In this document: piece by piece, positions 28,718 through 38,856 of the stretch
Position numbering within the stretch: the stretch's first letter is position 1
Layout: every line of letters starts with the position of its first letter
Assembly: GCA_018970215.1 (NCBI GenBank)
Contig: JAGWWX010000001.1
Coordinates: forward strand, 1 to 64,000
DNA from: Acidobacteriota bacterium
Lineage (GTDB): Bacteria > Actinomycetota > Acidimicrobiia > Acidimicrobiales > RAAP-2
Length of the DNA stretch: 64,000 nucleotides
Direction: 5' to 3'
The notes under the pieces: generated by a model
Seen by the model: the letters and a program-made list of their open reading frames with translations, nothing else
Database searches by the model: none
What the model was told of the DNA's origin: nothing
Translations under genes and position numbers: made by a program

Positions 28718-29433
28718 GACGCGTCCTCGGTGCGACGAGTAGCGAGTGCCACGTCGAGCTCACGGTCGAAGTTAGTACTCAATGACGTGGCGATGCGATA
28801 GCGGGCTCTCACGAGCCAGCCGAAGTCCAGTGAGAAGGCGATGAAGCTCAGCAACAGCGTCCACGCCATCGAGCCGTGCACCGTGATGTCCCGGTTCTCC
28901 GTAAAGACCGTGGCGCCCTGATGCAACGTCTTCCACCACAGAACGGAAAAGTGAACAATCGGGACGTTCGCCGCACTGACGAGCGCTAACACTGCACTTC
29001 GGCGTGCGCGAACGAGGGGGTCATCGTTCGCTCGACGCAGCGCGAGATACCCGAGAGTCAAAATTCCTAGCACCGCCGTAGAAGTGAGTCGGGCGTCCCA
29101 CACCCACCAGACACCCCACGCGGGTCGACCCCAAATAGATCCCGTCACCAACGTCAGAGCCACGAAGACAACAGAGACCTCCATCGCCGCTTCAGCAACG
29201 CGATCGGCCACCATTGAGCGAGTGCGCGGCCACAGGTACAAGGCGGACGCGACAGTCGCCGTACCGAGTGAAAGATAGAGGGCAACCCAAGCGACCGCCG
29301 GATGCACATACAAGAGTCGCGCCAGCTCACCTTGCACCACGTCGGGAGGTGTGACAAATAACCCGAGCACGATCGTGGCGACAGTGGCCACGAGAGCCGA
29401 AGGTCCGAGCGCGCGGGAGAGAAGTGGTTTCAT
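28714..29433 (-). CDS. ccmC: Heme exporter protein CcmC
   Basis: LLYVHPAVAWVALYLSLG, WGRPAWGVWWVWDARLTS, VPIVHFSVLWWKTLHQGAT. Confidence 0.95.
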   Translation of the reverse strand: MKPLLSRALGPSALVATVATIVLGLFVTPPDVVQGELARLLYVHPAVAWVALYLSLGTATVASALYLWPRTRSMVADRVAEAAMEVSVVFVALTLVTGSIWGRPAWGVWWVWDARLTSTAVLGILTLGYLALRRANDDPLVRARRSAVLALVSAANVPIVHFSVLWWKTLHQGATVFTENRDITVHGSMAWTLLLSFIAFSLDFGWLVRARYRIATSLSTNFDRELDVALATRRTEDAS

Positions 29434-30083
29434 CACGATTCCTCTACAGCACCGTAAAGGAGAACGCCGAGTGCTCCGTACACCGCCGTTATTACTGCCA
29501 GCAGAACGACCCAACGGGACACCACCCCACCGTGAAAAATGGCGGTCAGCGTCCGTTCGCCCGCCATCACCACGGGCGCCAAGGCCGGCAACGCCAGCAC
29601 CGGTAAAAGAGATGCGCTGCCACGGGTCAATGCGGCGTAGAGCACGCCGGCTGACGCAATCGCGGCGAGCGAGAGAGCAATGAAAGGTATGCCGCGAAGG
29701 ACTTCTTCGAACCGCAGATGAAACACCACGGCGTCGACGGTCACAAGAGCCGAAGTCACCACCACGAGATGCGCAAAGAGGGCGAAGACTTTGCCGAGAT
29801 AGTTCGCCCCGCCGTCGATACCTAACATCGCTACCGAGACGGCGGTGTCACGCGCGTCATCGGCGGCGTGCGACCGTCCAATGACTTGGAGTGCCACCAA
29901 CGTAATGATGAGGTACATCAACCCCGGCGCGAGGCGGCGGCCCGTGCTTTCGTCAGGTCCTATCGCCAAACCGGCAATCACCATCGCCATCACGGAAAAT
30001 GGAAGGACTTGCCAGACCAACACTCGAGAGCGCCATTCGATGCGGAGTTCCTTACGCGCGATGAAGAGCGCAAGACGAATCAC
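29433..30083 (-). CDS. ccmB: Heme exporter protein CcmB
   Basis: ARKELRIEWRSRVLVWQVLPFSVMAMVIAGLAIGP; ccm operon context. Confidence 0.9.
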   Translation of the reverse strand: MIRLALFIARKELRIEWRSRVLVWQVLPFSVMAMVIAGLAIGPDESTGRRLAPGLMYLIITLVALQVIGRSHAADDARDTAVSVAMLGIDGGANYLGKVFALFAHLVVVTSALVTVDAVVFHLRFEEVLRGIPFIALSLAAIASAGVLYAALTRGSASLLPVLALPALAPVVMAGERTLTAIFHGGVVSRWVVLLAVITAVYGALGVLLYGAVEES

Positions 30084-30706
30084 AGCGAACCACCGCGCAG
30101 GGCGAGCGAGTTGACGGGGACCTTTGCGCCGAGTGCGTCGTGCGACGTCACCACCACGCACGATCCGGCAACCGTTGCCTGTGCGACGATGTCATCAAAC
30201 AGTGACCTCGCCGAACCGTCCAGACTGGCGTACGGTTCATCAAGAAGCCAGAGTTCGGCGCGGCGTAGGAGCAGCCACGCCATTCCAATTCGACGTCGCT
30301 GCCCCGCACTCAGATGCTTTGCGCGGAGGTCGGCTCGAGAACTCAGGCCCACGGTGGCGATGACGGCATCAATACCGTGGGAGTCAATATTGCTGACCCG
30401 CGCAGCGAACGCGAGGTTTTCGCGCACCGTTAGTTCGTCATAGAAGGGACCTTCGTGGCCGAGCCATCCCACGTGGCGCCGAATCTCGCGACGTTGTGGT
30501 GAGAGCAGATCGCGACCAAGTACGGTGCCGCTTCCTCGTGCGAGTGGTACCAACCCCGCCAAAAGTCGAAGAAGACTGGTCTTGCCCGCTCCATTGGGAC
30601 CCGTGATCGAGTACAACTGGCCCGCTTCGAACGTTGCCGTCACACCAGTGAGGAGCGGAAACGATTGAGCCGTCACTACGGCGTCGTGGAGGGAGGCGAG
30701 AGACAC
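30080..30706 (-). CDS. ccmA: Heme exporter ATP-binding protein CcmA
   Basis: ITGPNGAGKTSLLRLLAGL, LSAGQRRRIGMAWLLLRRAELWLLDEPYASLD. Confidence 0.93.
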   Translation of the reverse strand: MSLASLHDAVVTAQSFPLLTGVTATFEAGQLYSITGPNGAGKTSLLRLLAGLVPLARGSGTVLGRDLLSPQRREIRRHVGWLGHEGPFYDELTVRENLAFAARVSNIDSHGIDAVIATVGLSSRADLRAKHLSAGQRRRIGMAWLLLRRAELWLLDEPYASLDGSARSLFDDIVAQATVAGSCVVVTSHDALGAKVPVNSLALRGGSL

Positions 30707-30712
30707 GGCGCC

Positions 30713-31720
<1,008 letters not shown>

Positions 31721-31776
31721 TTACCCCAGGAGGCCGGCTATTTCCTTTCCTCTCGAGAAGTTCTAACCTTTTCGCC

Positions 31777-32805
31777 ATGGCGCGCCTGGCAATCGTCAGT
31801 TTCCGTCTCGGTCTCACCGATGGCGTGTCGATTGAGGCTGAAAAGTGGACAAAGGCCTTGACGTCACTCGGCCACGACGTCGTGACTGTCGCCGGCGAGG
31901 GCGTTGTCGATCACGTCATCCCCGGTCTCGCAATTGATGCCGCCGACGATCCCGACATGAATCTCCTCCGTCGAGCGCTCGAGGACGTGGATCTCGTGAT
32001 TGTCGAAAATCTCGCATCGCTGCCACTCAATCTCGACGCCCGCGATGCCATCTACGAAGTATTGGCTGACCGGGCGGCAGTGTTTCGGCACCACGACCTT
32101 CCGTGGCAACGACCTCACCTCCAACACCTTGAAGGTCCCGCGCACCTCGGCCCCTGGGCGCACGTCACCATCAACGATCGATCGCGAGTGGAACTACTGC
32201 AACGCGGCATCGTCGCCACAACAATTCCCAACCACTTTGACTGCGATCCACCGGCGGGGCGCCGAGACCTCATGCGTCACGCGGTGCACGTCAAAGGAAA
32301 CTCCCGACTCATCATGCAGCCCACGCGGGCCATTCCTCGCAAGAACGTCACGGCGGGCCTGCGCCTCGCCGAAAAACTTGGTGGCATTTTCTGGTTACTC
32401 GGCAAAGCGGAAGATGGATTTGGCTCTGAACTTGAGCGGGTTCTGAGTCTTGCCATGACGGGGGTACGGCGAGCTCTTCCGGTCGGGGGGACAATGGATG
32501 ACGCCTACGCCGCGTGCGACCTCGTCGTTATGCCGTCCACCTGGGAGGGGTTCGGAAATCCTGTGATCGAAGCCGTCACGCACCGCAAGCCTCTCGCCCG
32601 CTATCGATACCCGGTGATGGAAGAGATTGAATCGCACGGATTTGAGTTCTTCGACCTCGACGATATCGATGGCATTGAGGCGGTGCTCGGTGACCCGTTT
32701 GCCGACATCCTCGACAAGAATTTGGCGATTGCGAAGGCCAACTACGACCTCTCCCTACTACCGGGGCGGCTCGCCACCCTGCTGGCGTCGGTCGGAATTC
32801 TCTAA
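31777..32805 (+). CDS. Glycosyltransferase family protein (GT-B, GT4-like)
   Basis: MQPTRAIPRKNVTAGLRLAE, DAYAACDLVVMPSTWEGFGNPVIEAVTHRKPL. Confidence 0.82.
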   Translation: MARLAIVSFRLGLTDGVSIEAEKWTKALTSLGHDVVTVAGEGVVDHVIPGLAIDAADDPDMNLLRRALEDVDLVIVENLASLPLNLDARDAIYEVLADRAAVFRHHDLPWQRPHLQHLEGPAHLGPWAHVTINDRSRVELLQRGIVATTIPNHFDCDPPAGRRDLMRHAVHVKGNSRLIMQPTRAIPRKNVTAGLRLAEKLGGIFWLLGKAEDGFGSELERVLSLAMTGVRRALPVGGTMDDAYAACDLVVMPSTWEGFGNPVIEAVTHRKPLARYRYPVMEEIESHGFEFFDLDDIDGIEAVLGDPFADILDKNLAIAKANYDLSLLPGRLATLLASVGIL

Positions 32806-32828
32806 ACCACCATTAGCCTCACAGTCCA

Positions 32829-33425
32829 ATGACGACGACGGCCAGCGACGAACGACGAGGTCAAATTCTCGATGCCGCAACGCGCGTCTTCGCCGAAAAG
32901 GGCTTTGCGGCGACAACGATGGACGATGTCGCCGGTGCCATTGGATATACCAAGCCCGTTATCTACGATCACTTTCAGGGCAAAGACGCTCTCTATTCAG
33001 AAATAATTCGCACGACCGCCGACCGCATGATGCGCCTCCTCCGCGAAGCGGTCGAAAAGCAGAACGAACCTCGCAAGAAAGTGGAAGCCGCTTTTCGTGT
33101 GTACTTCGAACTCGTCGTCACGGAATCAGATGCATTTCGTGTGCTGTTTCTGCAAGCGGGTTCCACCGAGCGCAATATTCAACTGCGCGCCGTGGAGGTC
33201 GATATGGTCTCGTTTATCGAGCCGATGTTGCCACCCGCACTCGATGACAACCACAAGCGCGAACTTGCGGGCGGAGTTGTCGGCATGGCGGAGGGGGCGG
33301 CCGTGGTGTGGCTCGTTCGTCGGGAACGAACGAATCACGTCGGTACTGTCGACGACGCCCACCAACTCGCGAAACGAATCGCCACGCTGGCGTGGGGTGG
33401 TTTGCGCGCCGTTCAGCCGAAGTAG
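32829..33425 (+). CDS. TetR family transcriptional regulator
   Basis: RGQILDAATRVFAEKGFAATTMDDVAGAIGYTKPVIYDHFQGKDALYSEI. Confidence 0.95.
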   Translation: MTTTASDERRGQILDAATRVFAEKGFAATTMDDVAGAIGYTKPVIYDHFQGKDALYSEIIRTTADRMMRLLREAVEKQNEPRKKVEAAFRVYFELVVTESDAFRVLFLQAGSTERNIQLRAVEVDMVSFIEPMLPPALDDNHKRELAGGVVGMAEGAAVVWLVRRERTNHVGTVDDAHQLAKRIATLAWGGLRAVQPK

Positions 33426-33949
33426 TCGGCGTCGTCGTTCAAAATAACCCCGAGGGCCATCGTGAGTTCCCACAACTCTGCCGCGGTCGCATCGTAGGTC
33501 GCCTGGTCGCCACCGGCGGGATCCACCACGTCCCACACCACATCGGGATCGAGTTGGGCGACCGCACGAACGCGCTCGCTAAAGCCACCGTCCAGCGGCG
33601 CCGTTGCGACGAAGTGCTTTATTTGCACCACCTTGTCGGCGGCTACGGGCAGCTGTGAACGTACAAAACGAACGTGATCAGCTTCAGAGGCAAAGATGAC
33701 ATCGGCCCACGCGGCGTCATCGGCAGAGATCTGTCGACTCCGATGGCGAGTGAAGTGATGGTCGCCTAATTCGTCGAGCGCTTGTAGCGACTGCATCGTT
33801 CGCGTCGACATTGCCTGACCTTCAACGGCGTGCGTACCGGCCGTCCGGATCTGCCACGACCATCCATTCGCTTCCGCCAAATCCGACAGCATGTAACCGA
33901 GCATCACTGACCGCGCAACGTTGCCAGTGCACAAAGTAACGACGTTCAT
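33413..33949 (-). CDS. Low-molecular-weight protein-tyrosine phosphatase-like protein
   Basis: VVTLCTGNVARSVMLGYML (CX5R P-loop). Confidence 0.85.
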   Translation of the reverse strand: MNVVTLCTGNVARSVMLGYMLSDLAEANGWSWQIRTAGTHAVEGQAMSTRTMQSLQALDELGDHHFTRHRSRQISADDAAWADVIFASEADHVRFVRSQLPVAADKVVQIKHFVATAPLDGGFSERVRAVAQLDPDVVWDVVDPAGGDQATYDATAAELWELTMALGVILNDDADYFG

Positions 33950-33987
33950 GACGAGACGACGCTAGTAGTTACCTTCTCTTCTCGACG

Positions 33988-35787
33988 TCACCGCGAACCA
34001 GAAAACTCAAGCCCCGAAAACTCTCGTGAATTCCACCACTCTTCGAGCATATGAAAGTACGCCACGGCGCCAAGTGGGTAGCCCGTTGAATTCAATCTTT
34101 CGCGTTCTCCAAAGCCGCGGCCCTCGTTGTTGTAGTAACCCGGCGTACAGTCAGGATTGCCGAAGAGAGAGCGAGTATTACTCGCAATATTGGCCACCCA
34201 CTCGTCTTGGCTCGACTGGGACGTCTCCACACACGTCACCGCCTGATCCGTGGCGAAGCTGATCACGGCTGCGATGGCGTCGGCCGCGGCCCAGTAGTTA
34301 TGTGGAATATTTGACACGAGGTTGGCCCCTTGGGCAATCGACATGTGAAACAGGTTTGGAAAGTTTCGCGTGGCGAGTCCGAGATACGTCGTCATGCCGT
34401 TGGCCCACTCGTCGTGCAGGGTGACGCCATCGCGGCCCGTGATGGGGAGTGCGTCATCACCCGTCTGTTCGTTACCGACCTCAAACCCCGAGGCGTAAAT
34501 CAAGCAGTCGAGCTCGTAGTGGGTGCCGTTCACCCACACGCCCGTGGCATCAATTCTCTCCACACCCCGTCCATCAGTATCCACGAGGTGAACGTTCTCC
34601 GCATTGAAAGCCTCGAGATATTCGTCGTGAAAACATGGTCGCTTGCAGAGCTGGCGATACCACGGCTTGAGAGCTGCCGCCGTGGTGGGATCATGGACCA
34701 CTCGGTCGACTCGCGCGCGAATCTCTTCCATCTTTTCGTCGTCACTCGCCTCGTACGCTTCTTGCTGTATCCGTTCGTTGTACTCACCACGTTCGGTGAC
34801 GAGTGCCACGACGCGATCGCGTATGCGCTGGGAAATGTCAGTCCAGCCATCTTTCACGAGATCTTCATCGGTGAATCCCCCGGTTTGCAACGTCGTGAAA
34901 TTCATCAACCACTTTTTTTGCCAACCCGGCTCCAACGTGTCGTACCACTCCGGATCAATGGGATGATTGTTTCGCACGTCAATCGAACTCGGGGTGCGCT
35001 GGAAGACAAAGAGTTCGCCCGCGGAACGTGCCACGTGGGGAACAACTTGCACTCCCGTTGCCCCCGTGCCAATGATGCCGACACGCCGAGTAGCCAGGTT
35101 CGTCATCGGTGTGTTGTAGCGATCGCCACCGGTGTAGTCGTAGTTCCAGCGACTGGTGTGAAATGCCGTGCCGCGGAACAGTTCAATCCCGGGGATTCCC
35201 GGAAGTTTCGGCCGGGCTATTGGACCTGTCCCCACCGTCACGAAGCGAGAGTGAAGTTCGTCACCGCGATCCGTCGTGACGATCCAACGGGCTCGGTCCT
35301 CATCCCATCGCAGTGCTTCGATGTGAGTTGATCCCAAAAACCGTTCGTAGAGATCGAAGGTTGTCGCAATTCGCTGAGCGTGCTCATGGATTTCGTACCC
35401 TGGGACATACTTCATTGAAGGGCGAGCACCCGTCTCCTCGAGCAGTGGCAAGTACACCATCGCCGCCGTGTCACACATCGCCCCGGGGTAGCGATTCCAG
35501 TACCACACTCCGCCTACGTCGCCCGCGCGATCCACAATGACGAAATCATCGACACCGGCTTCGCGAAGTTTCGCTCCCATGATGAGTCCGGAGAATCCGG
35601 CACCGATCACGACCACCTCAACGTCCCGGTGTTGGGGCGGTCGGTCCGTCGGCGTGACGTAAGGGTCGTCAAATAGCGTCGACCACTCGCCGACGGGCCT
35701 GATGTACTGGTCCGCGCCGTCGGGCCGAATGCGCTTATCGCGCTCAGCCCGGTACTTGGCCCGTAGTTCGTCTGCGCTGAGCGCCAC
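33988..35787 (-). CDS. Flavin-containing (Baeyer-Villiger-type) monooxygenase
   Basis: VVVIGAGFSGLIMGAKLREAG; FRGTAFHTSRWNYD matches FxGxxxHxxxW; GIIGTGATGVQVVP. Confidence 0.92.
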   Translation of the reverse strand: MALSADELRAKYRAERDKRIRPDGADQYIRPVGEWSTLFDDPYVTPTDRPPQHRDVEVVVIGAGFSGLIMGAKLREAGVDDFVIVDRAGDVGGVWYWNRYPGAMCDTAAMVYLPLLEETGARPSMKYVPGYEIHEHAQRIATTFDLYERFLGSTHIEALRWDEDRARWIVTTDRGDELHSRFVTVGTGPIARPKLPGIPGIELFRGTAFHTSRWNYDYTGGDRYNTPMTNLATRRVGIIGTGATGVQVVPHVARSAGELFVFQRTPSSIDVRNNHPIDPEWYDTLEPGWQKKWLMNFTTLQTGGFTDEDLVKDGWTDISQRIRDRVVALVTERGEYNERIQQEAYEASDDEKMEEIRARVDRVVHDPTTAAALKPWYRQLCKRPCFHDEYLEAFNAENVHLVDTDGRGVERIDATGVWVNGTHYELDCLIYASGFEVGNEQTGDDALPITGRDGVTLHDEWANGMTTYLGLATRNFPNLFHMSIAQGANLVSNIPHNYWAAADAIAAVISFATDQAVTCVETSQSSQDEWVANIASNTRSLFGNPDCTPGYYNNEGRGFGERERLNSTGYPLGAVAYFHMLEEWWNSREFSGLEFSGSR

Positions 35788-37001
35788 TACTTGATGTGGA
35801 TACCGGAAATTGCGCGGGCGATCACCAGTTGCTGAATCTCACTGGTTCCCTCAAAGATTGTGTAAATCTTCGAGTCGCGGTGCCAGCGCTCCACGGGGTA
35901 CTCCCGGACGTATCCATATCCACCCAGAATTTGGATCGCCTCTTCGGTGACGCGCACTGCCGTTTCTCCCGCGAACCACTTCGACATTGAGCCTTCACCC
36001 GCCGTGAACGGGGTGCGAGTGGCGGCCATGTTGGCCGCACGCCACACGAGAAGACGGGCGGCGTCAATGTCGGTCTTCATCTTGGCCAACTTGAACGCAA
36101 TCGCTTGGTTCTCGATGATGGCACGACCAAACTGCTTGCGCTCCTTGGCGTACTCCAGGGAGTATTCGTAGGCGGCGCGCGCAATGCCAAGAGCCTGAGC
36201 TCCGACCGCCGGGCGAGTGGCTTCGAACGTTGCCATCGCCGCGTTCGTCTGCGCCTTCTTACCTTCCCGAACTCGCGCCAACTTCTCGTCGAGTTTTTCC
36301 TTACCACCGAGCAAGCACGAACCGGGAATACGACAGTCTTCGAGAATCACTTCCGCGGTGTGCGACGCACGAATACCCATCTTCTTGAACTTCTGTCCCA
36401 TGCGAATTCCCGGTGTTCCCTCAGGCACGACGAATGACGCCTGTCCGCGCGATCCGAGTTCGGGGTCGACCGACGCCACGATGACGTGGATGTTCGCAAT
36501 ACCACCGTTCGTGATCCAGGTCTTCGTGCCGTTCAGCACCCACTCATCCTTGGTGGCGTCGTAGACGGCACGGGTACGCAGACTCGAAACGTCAGAACCG
36601 GCGTCGGGTTCGGAGACACCGAACGCGGCGAGCTTCAAGTCACCGGGCGATCCGTAGCACTGCGGGATCCACTCCATCGCCTGTTCGGGTGTACCGTTCG
36701 CGGCGATGCCGGCCACGGCGAGCGATGTACCAAAGATGGCCATCGCAATACCGGCGTCACCCCAGCACATCTCCTCGAGGGCGATGGGCATCGAGAGGCC
36801 AGTGGGGTCAGAGAAGTTAGAAAAGATGAAGTCGGTGGAGTAGATACCGGCCTTGGCAGCTTCTTCGATGATGGGCCACGGAGTCTCTTCACGCTCGTCC
36901 CACTCGGACGCGGCGGGGCGCACCACGTCGCGGGCAAAAGTGTGAACCCAGTCTTGGAACTGCTTTTGGTCGTCGCTGAGCTGCATTGAGAATTCAGCCA
37001 T
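35787..37001 (-). CDS. Acyl-CoA dehydrogenase
   Basis: AAFGVSEPDAGSDVSSLRTRA, WITNGG, ILGGYGYVREYPVERWHRDSKIYTIFEGTSEIQQLVIAR. Confidence 0.95.
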   Translation of the reverse strand: MAEFSMQLSDDQKQFQDWVHTFARDVVRPAASEWDEREETPWPIIEEAAKAGIYSTDFIFSNFSDPTGLSMPIALEEMCWGDAGIAMAIFGTSLAVAGIAANGTPEQAMEWIPQCYGSPGDLKLAAFGVSEPDAGSDVSSLRTRAVYDATKDEWVLNGTKTWITNGGIANIHVIVASVDPELGSRGQASFVVPEGTPGIRMGQKFKKMGIRASHTAEVILEDCRIPGSCLLGGKEKLDEKLARVREGKKAQTNAAMATFEATRPAVGAQALGIARAAYEYSLEYAKERKQFGRAIIENQAIAFKLAKMKTDIDAARLLVWRAANMAATRTPFTAGEGSMSKWFAGETAVRVTEEAIQILGGYGYVREYPVERWHRDSKIYTIFEGTSEIQQLVIARAISGIHIK

Positions 37002-37108
37002 GATTCCTCCTGTCGGACACTGCCGACACCTCGTGTAGTTACTCATTGGTAACCCTGACGACTCTAGACGGACAGCACGACGACACCGACACCCGTACGT
37101 CACCAAAA

Positions 37109-37142
37109 GAAAAATCCCCCGGACACCGTCCGGGGGATTTTC
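37109..37142 (-). terminator. Intrinsic terminator downstream of cold-shock gene
   Basis: aaaatcccccggacaccgtccgggggatttt. Confidence 0.88.
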
Positions 37143-37154
37143 ACTGTTGGCGAT

Positions 37155-37355
37155 CTAGAGAACGCGAACTCGCTTGGCGAGCGGTCCACGCTCACCGGCT
37201 TCGACGTCAAACTCGACCTGCTGGCCCTCTACGAGGGTGCGCCGGCCGTCGGCCTGAATCTCCGAGTAGTGAACGAAAACGTCCGCTTGACCTTCGACCG
37301 AAACAAAGCCGAAGCCCTTTTCGTCGTTGAACCATTTCACGGTTCCTGTTGCCAC
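37155..37355 (-). CDS. Cold-shock protein (CspA family)
   Basis: [33 protein letters not shown]. Confidence 0.97.
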   Translation of the reverse strand: MATGTVKWFNDEKGFGFVSVEGQADVFVHYSEIQADGRRTLVEGQQVEFDVEAGERGPLAKRVRVL

Positions 37356-37447
37356 TGCTGGCCTCCTACAAATACGTGGTTACTCAGTAACCGAGGGGAC
37401 CACTGCGGCAACCTCTGCCCAAACACTACTCAAGTATGAAAGAGCCG

Positions 37448-38836
37448 TCATTTTCGAATTTGAGTGCCCGTGGCACTGTCTTCGACGGTCCAGCCCAGCG
37501 CCACGAGCGCATCCCGGAGGCGATCGGCTTCGCCCCAGTCTTTGCGAGCACGTGCCGCGTCGCGTTGCGACACCAGCACCGCAGACTCCTCGTCCACGTC
37601 GCCGGTAGCGGTCGACAACGTGAGCCCCATCCCCGCCAGGGTGGCCGTCACGGCGGTGGCCAGCTGCTGAGCGACCACGTCATCACCGCGGTCGGCGGCC
37701 GCGTGAGCGGAGGTGACGGCTTCAAAGATCACCGCTAACGCCGCCGGCGTATCGAAGTCGTTCGCCAAGGCGTCGTGAACGCTCCGCACGAGTTGAGCGC
37801 CCTCGCCGGCGAACTCACAGCCCGACGCCACGACGAATTCGGACGCCTCATACATGCGCTGATGAAACCGACGCGCCAATCCATCGAGACGTTCGAGCCC
37901 CCGCTCAGCGTCGGCGATGGTGGCGGGTGACACTTCGATAGGGCTGCGATAGTGCGAGCGAAGTACGAGGAGTCGATAACTCCGCGGATCAGATTTCTCC
38001 GTGAGGTCCGTGAGGGACGTGAAGTTGCCGAGTGACTTGCTCATCTTCTGGTCACCGACCATCACCCACCCGTTGTGTGCCCAGTGTCGAGCAAACTGGT
38101 GACCCGCGGCGACGGCCTGAGCTCTCTCGTTCTCGTGGTGGGGGAAGCGCAGGTCAAAACCACCGCAGTGCAGATCAAAACCTTCGCCGAGCAACGCGAG
38201 ACTCATCACCACGCATTCGGTATGCCACCCGGGGCGGCCATCGCCAAACGGCGCGGGCCACGTCGGTTCGTCCGGCTTCGCTCGCTTCCACAGGGCAAAA
38301 TCCAGGGGCGAACGCTTCTCGTCGTGAGCCTCAATTCTCGCTCCCGCCCGCAGGGAGTCGAGCGACTGACCGGCGAGGGCTCCGTAGTCGGGAACCTTGG
38401 CAATATCGAGATACACCCCATCGCGCGTCTGGTAGGCGATGCCGTTCTCCAAGAACGTGCCGATCAAGGCGACCATACCTTCGACGTACTCCGTCGCGTG
38501 TGGAGTGTGCGTGGGACGTGCCACGCCCATCTTCTCCATTGCCTCCCACCAATGATTTTCAAACTCTCTCGCCACATCCGCTTCGGAACGCGACTCTCGT
38601 TGAGCGCGAGCAATGATGTTGTCGTCGATGTCGGTGATGTTCGAGACGAACGTGACTTCGAGACCAAGGAAGGTGAGCCACCGACGCAGGGTGTCCCAGA
38701 CGAGAGTGAAACGCCCGTGTCCGAGATGCGGCAAGTCGTACACCGTGGGGCCACAGACGTACATCGTCACTTTGCCCGGATCGCGCATCGTGAGTTCGCG
38801 AACCTCATTGGAGAGGGAATCGTGTAGTCGAATCAC
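37448..38836 (-). CDS. cysS: Cysteinyl-tRNA synthetase
   Basis: [61 protein letters not shown] tail. Confidence 0.95.
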   Translation of the reverse strand: MIRLHDSLSNEVRELTMRDPGKVTMYVCGPTVYDLPHLGHGRFTLVWDTLRRWLTFLGLEVTFVSNITDIDDNIIARAQRESRSEADVAREFENHWWEAMEKMGVARPTHTPHATEYVEGMVALIGTFLENGIAYQTRDGVYLDIAKVPDYGALAGQSLDSLRAGARIEAHDEKRSPLDFALWKRAKPDEPTWPAPFGDGRPGWHTECVVMSLALLGEGFDLHCGGFDLRFPHHENERAQAVAAGHQFARHWAHNGWVMVGDQKMSKSLGNFTSLTDLTEKSDPRSYRLLVLRSHYRSPIEVSPATIADAERGLERLDGLARRFHQRMYEASEFVVASGCEFAGEGAQLVRSVHDALANDFDTPAALAVIFEAVTSAHAAADRGDDVVAQQLATAVTATLAGMGLTLSTATGDVDEESAVLVSQRDAARARKDWGEADRLRDALVALGWTVEDSATGTQIRK

Positions 38837-38856
38837 GGTTCTAAACTAGGTCACCC

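Noticed and set aside
34330-35331. 333-aa plus-strand ORF opposite the flavin monooxygenase
   Set aside because: Shadow ORF in a high-GC gene with no domain; the opposite strand encodes a clear BVMO
37448-38836. Possibility that the CysRS-like gene is mycothiol ligase MshC
   Set aside because: Full length (462 aa), with a canonical CysRS C-terminal tail and KMSKS; annotated as cysS
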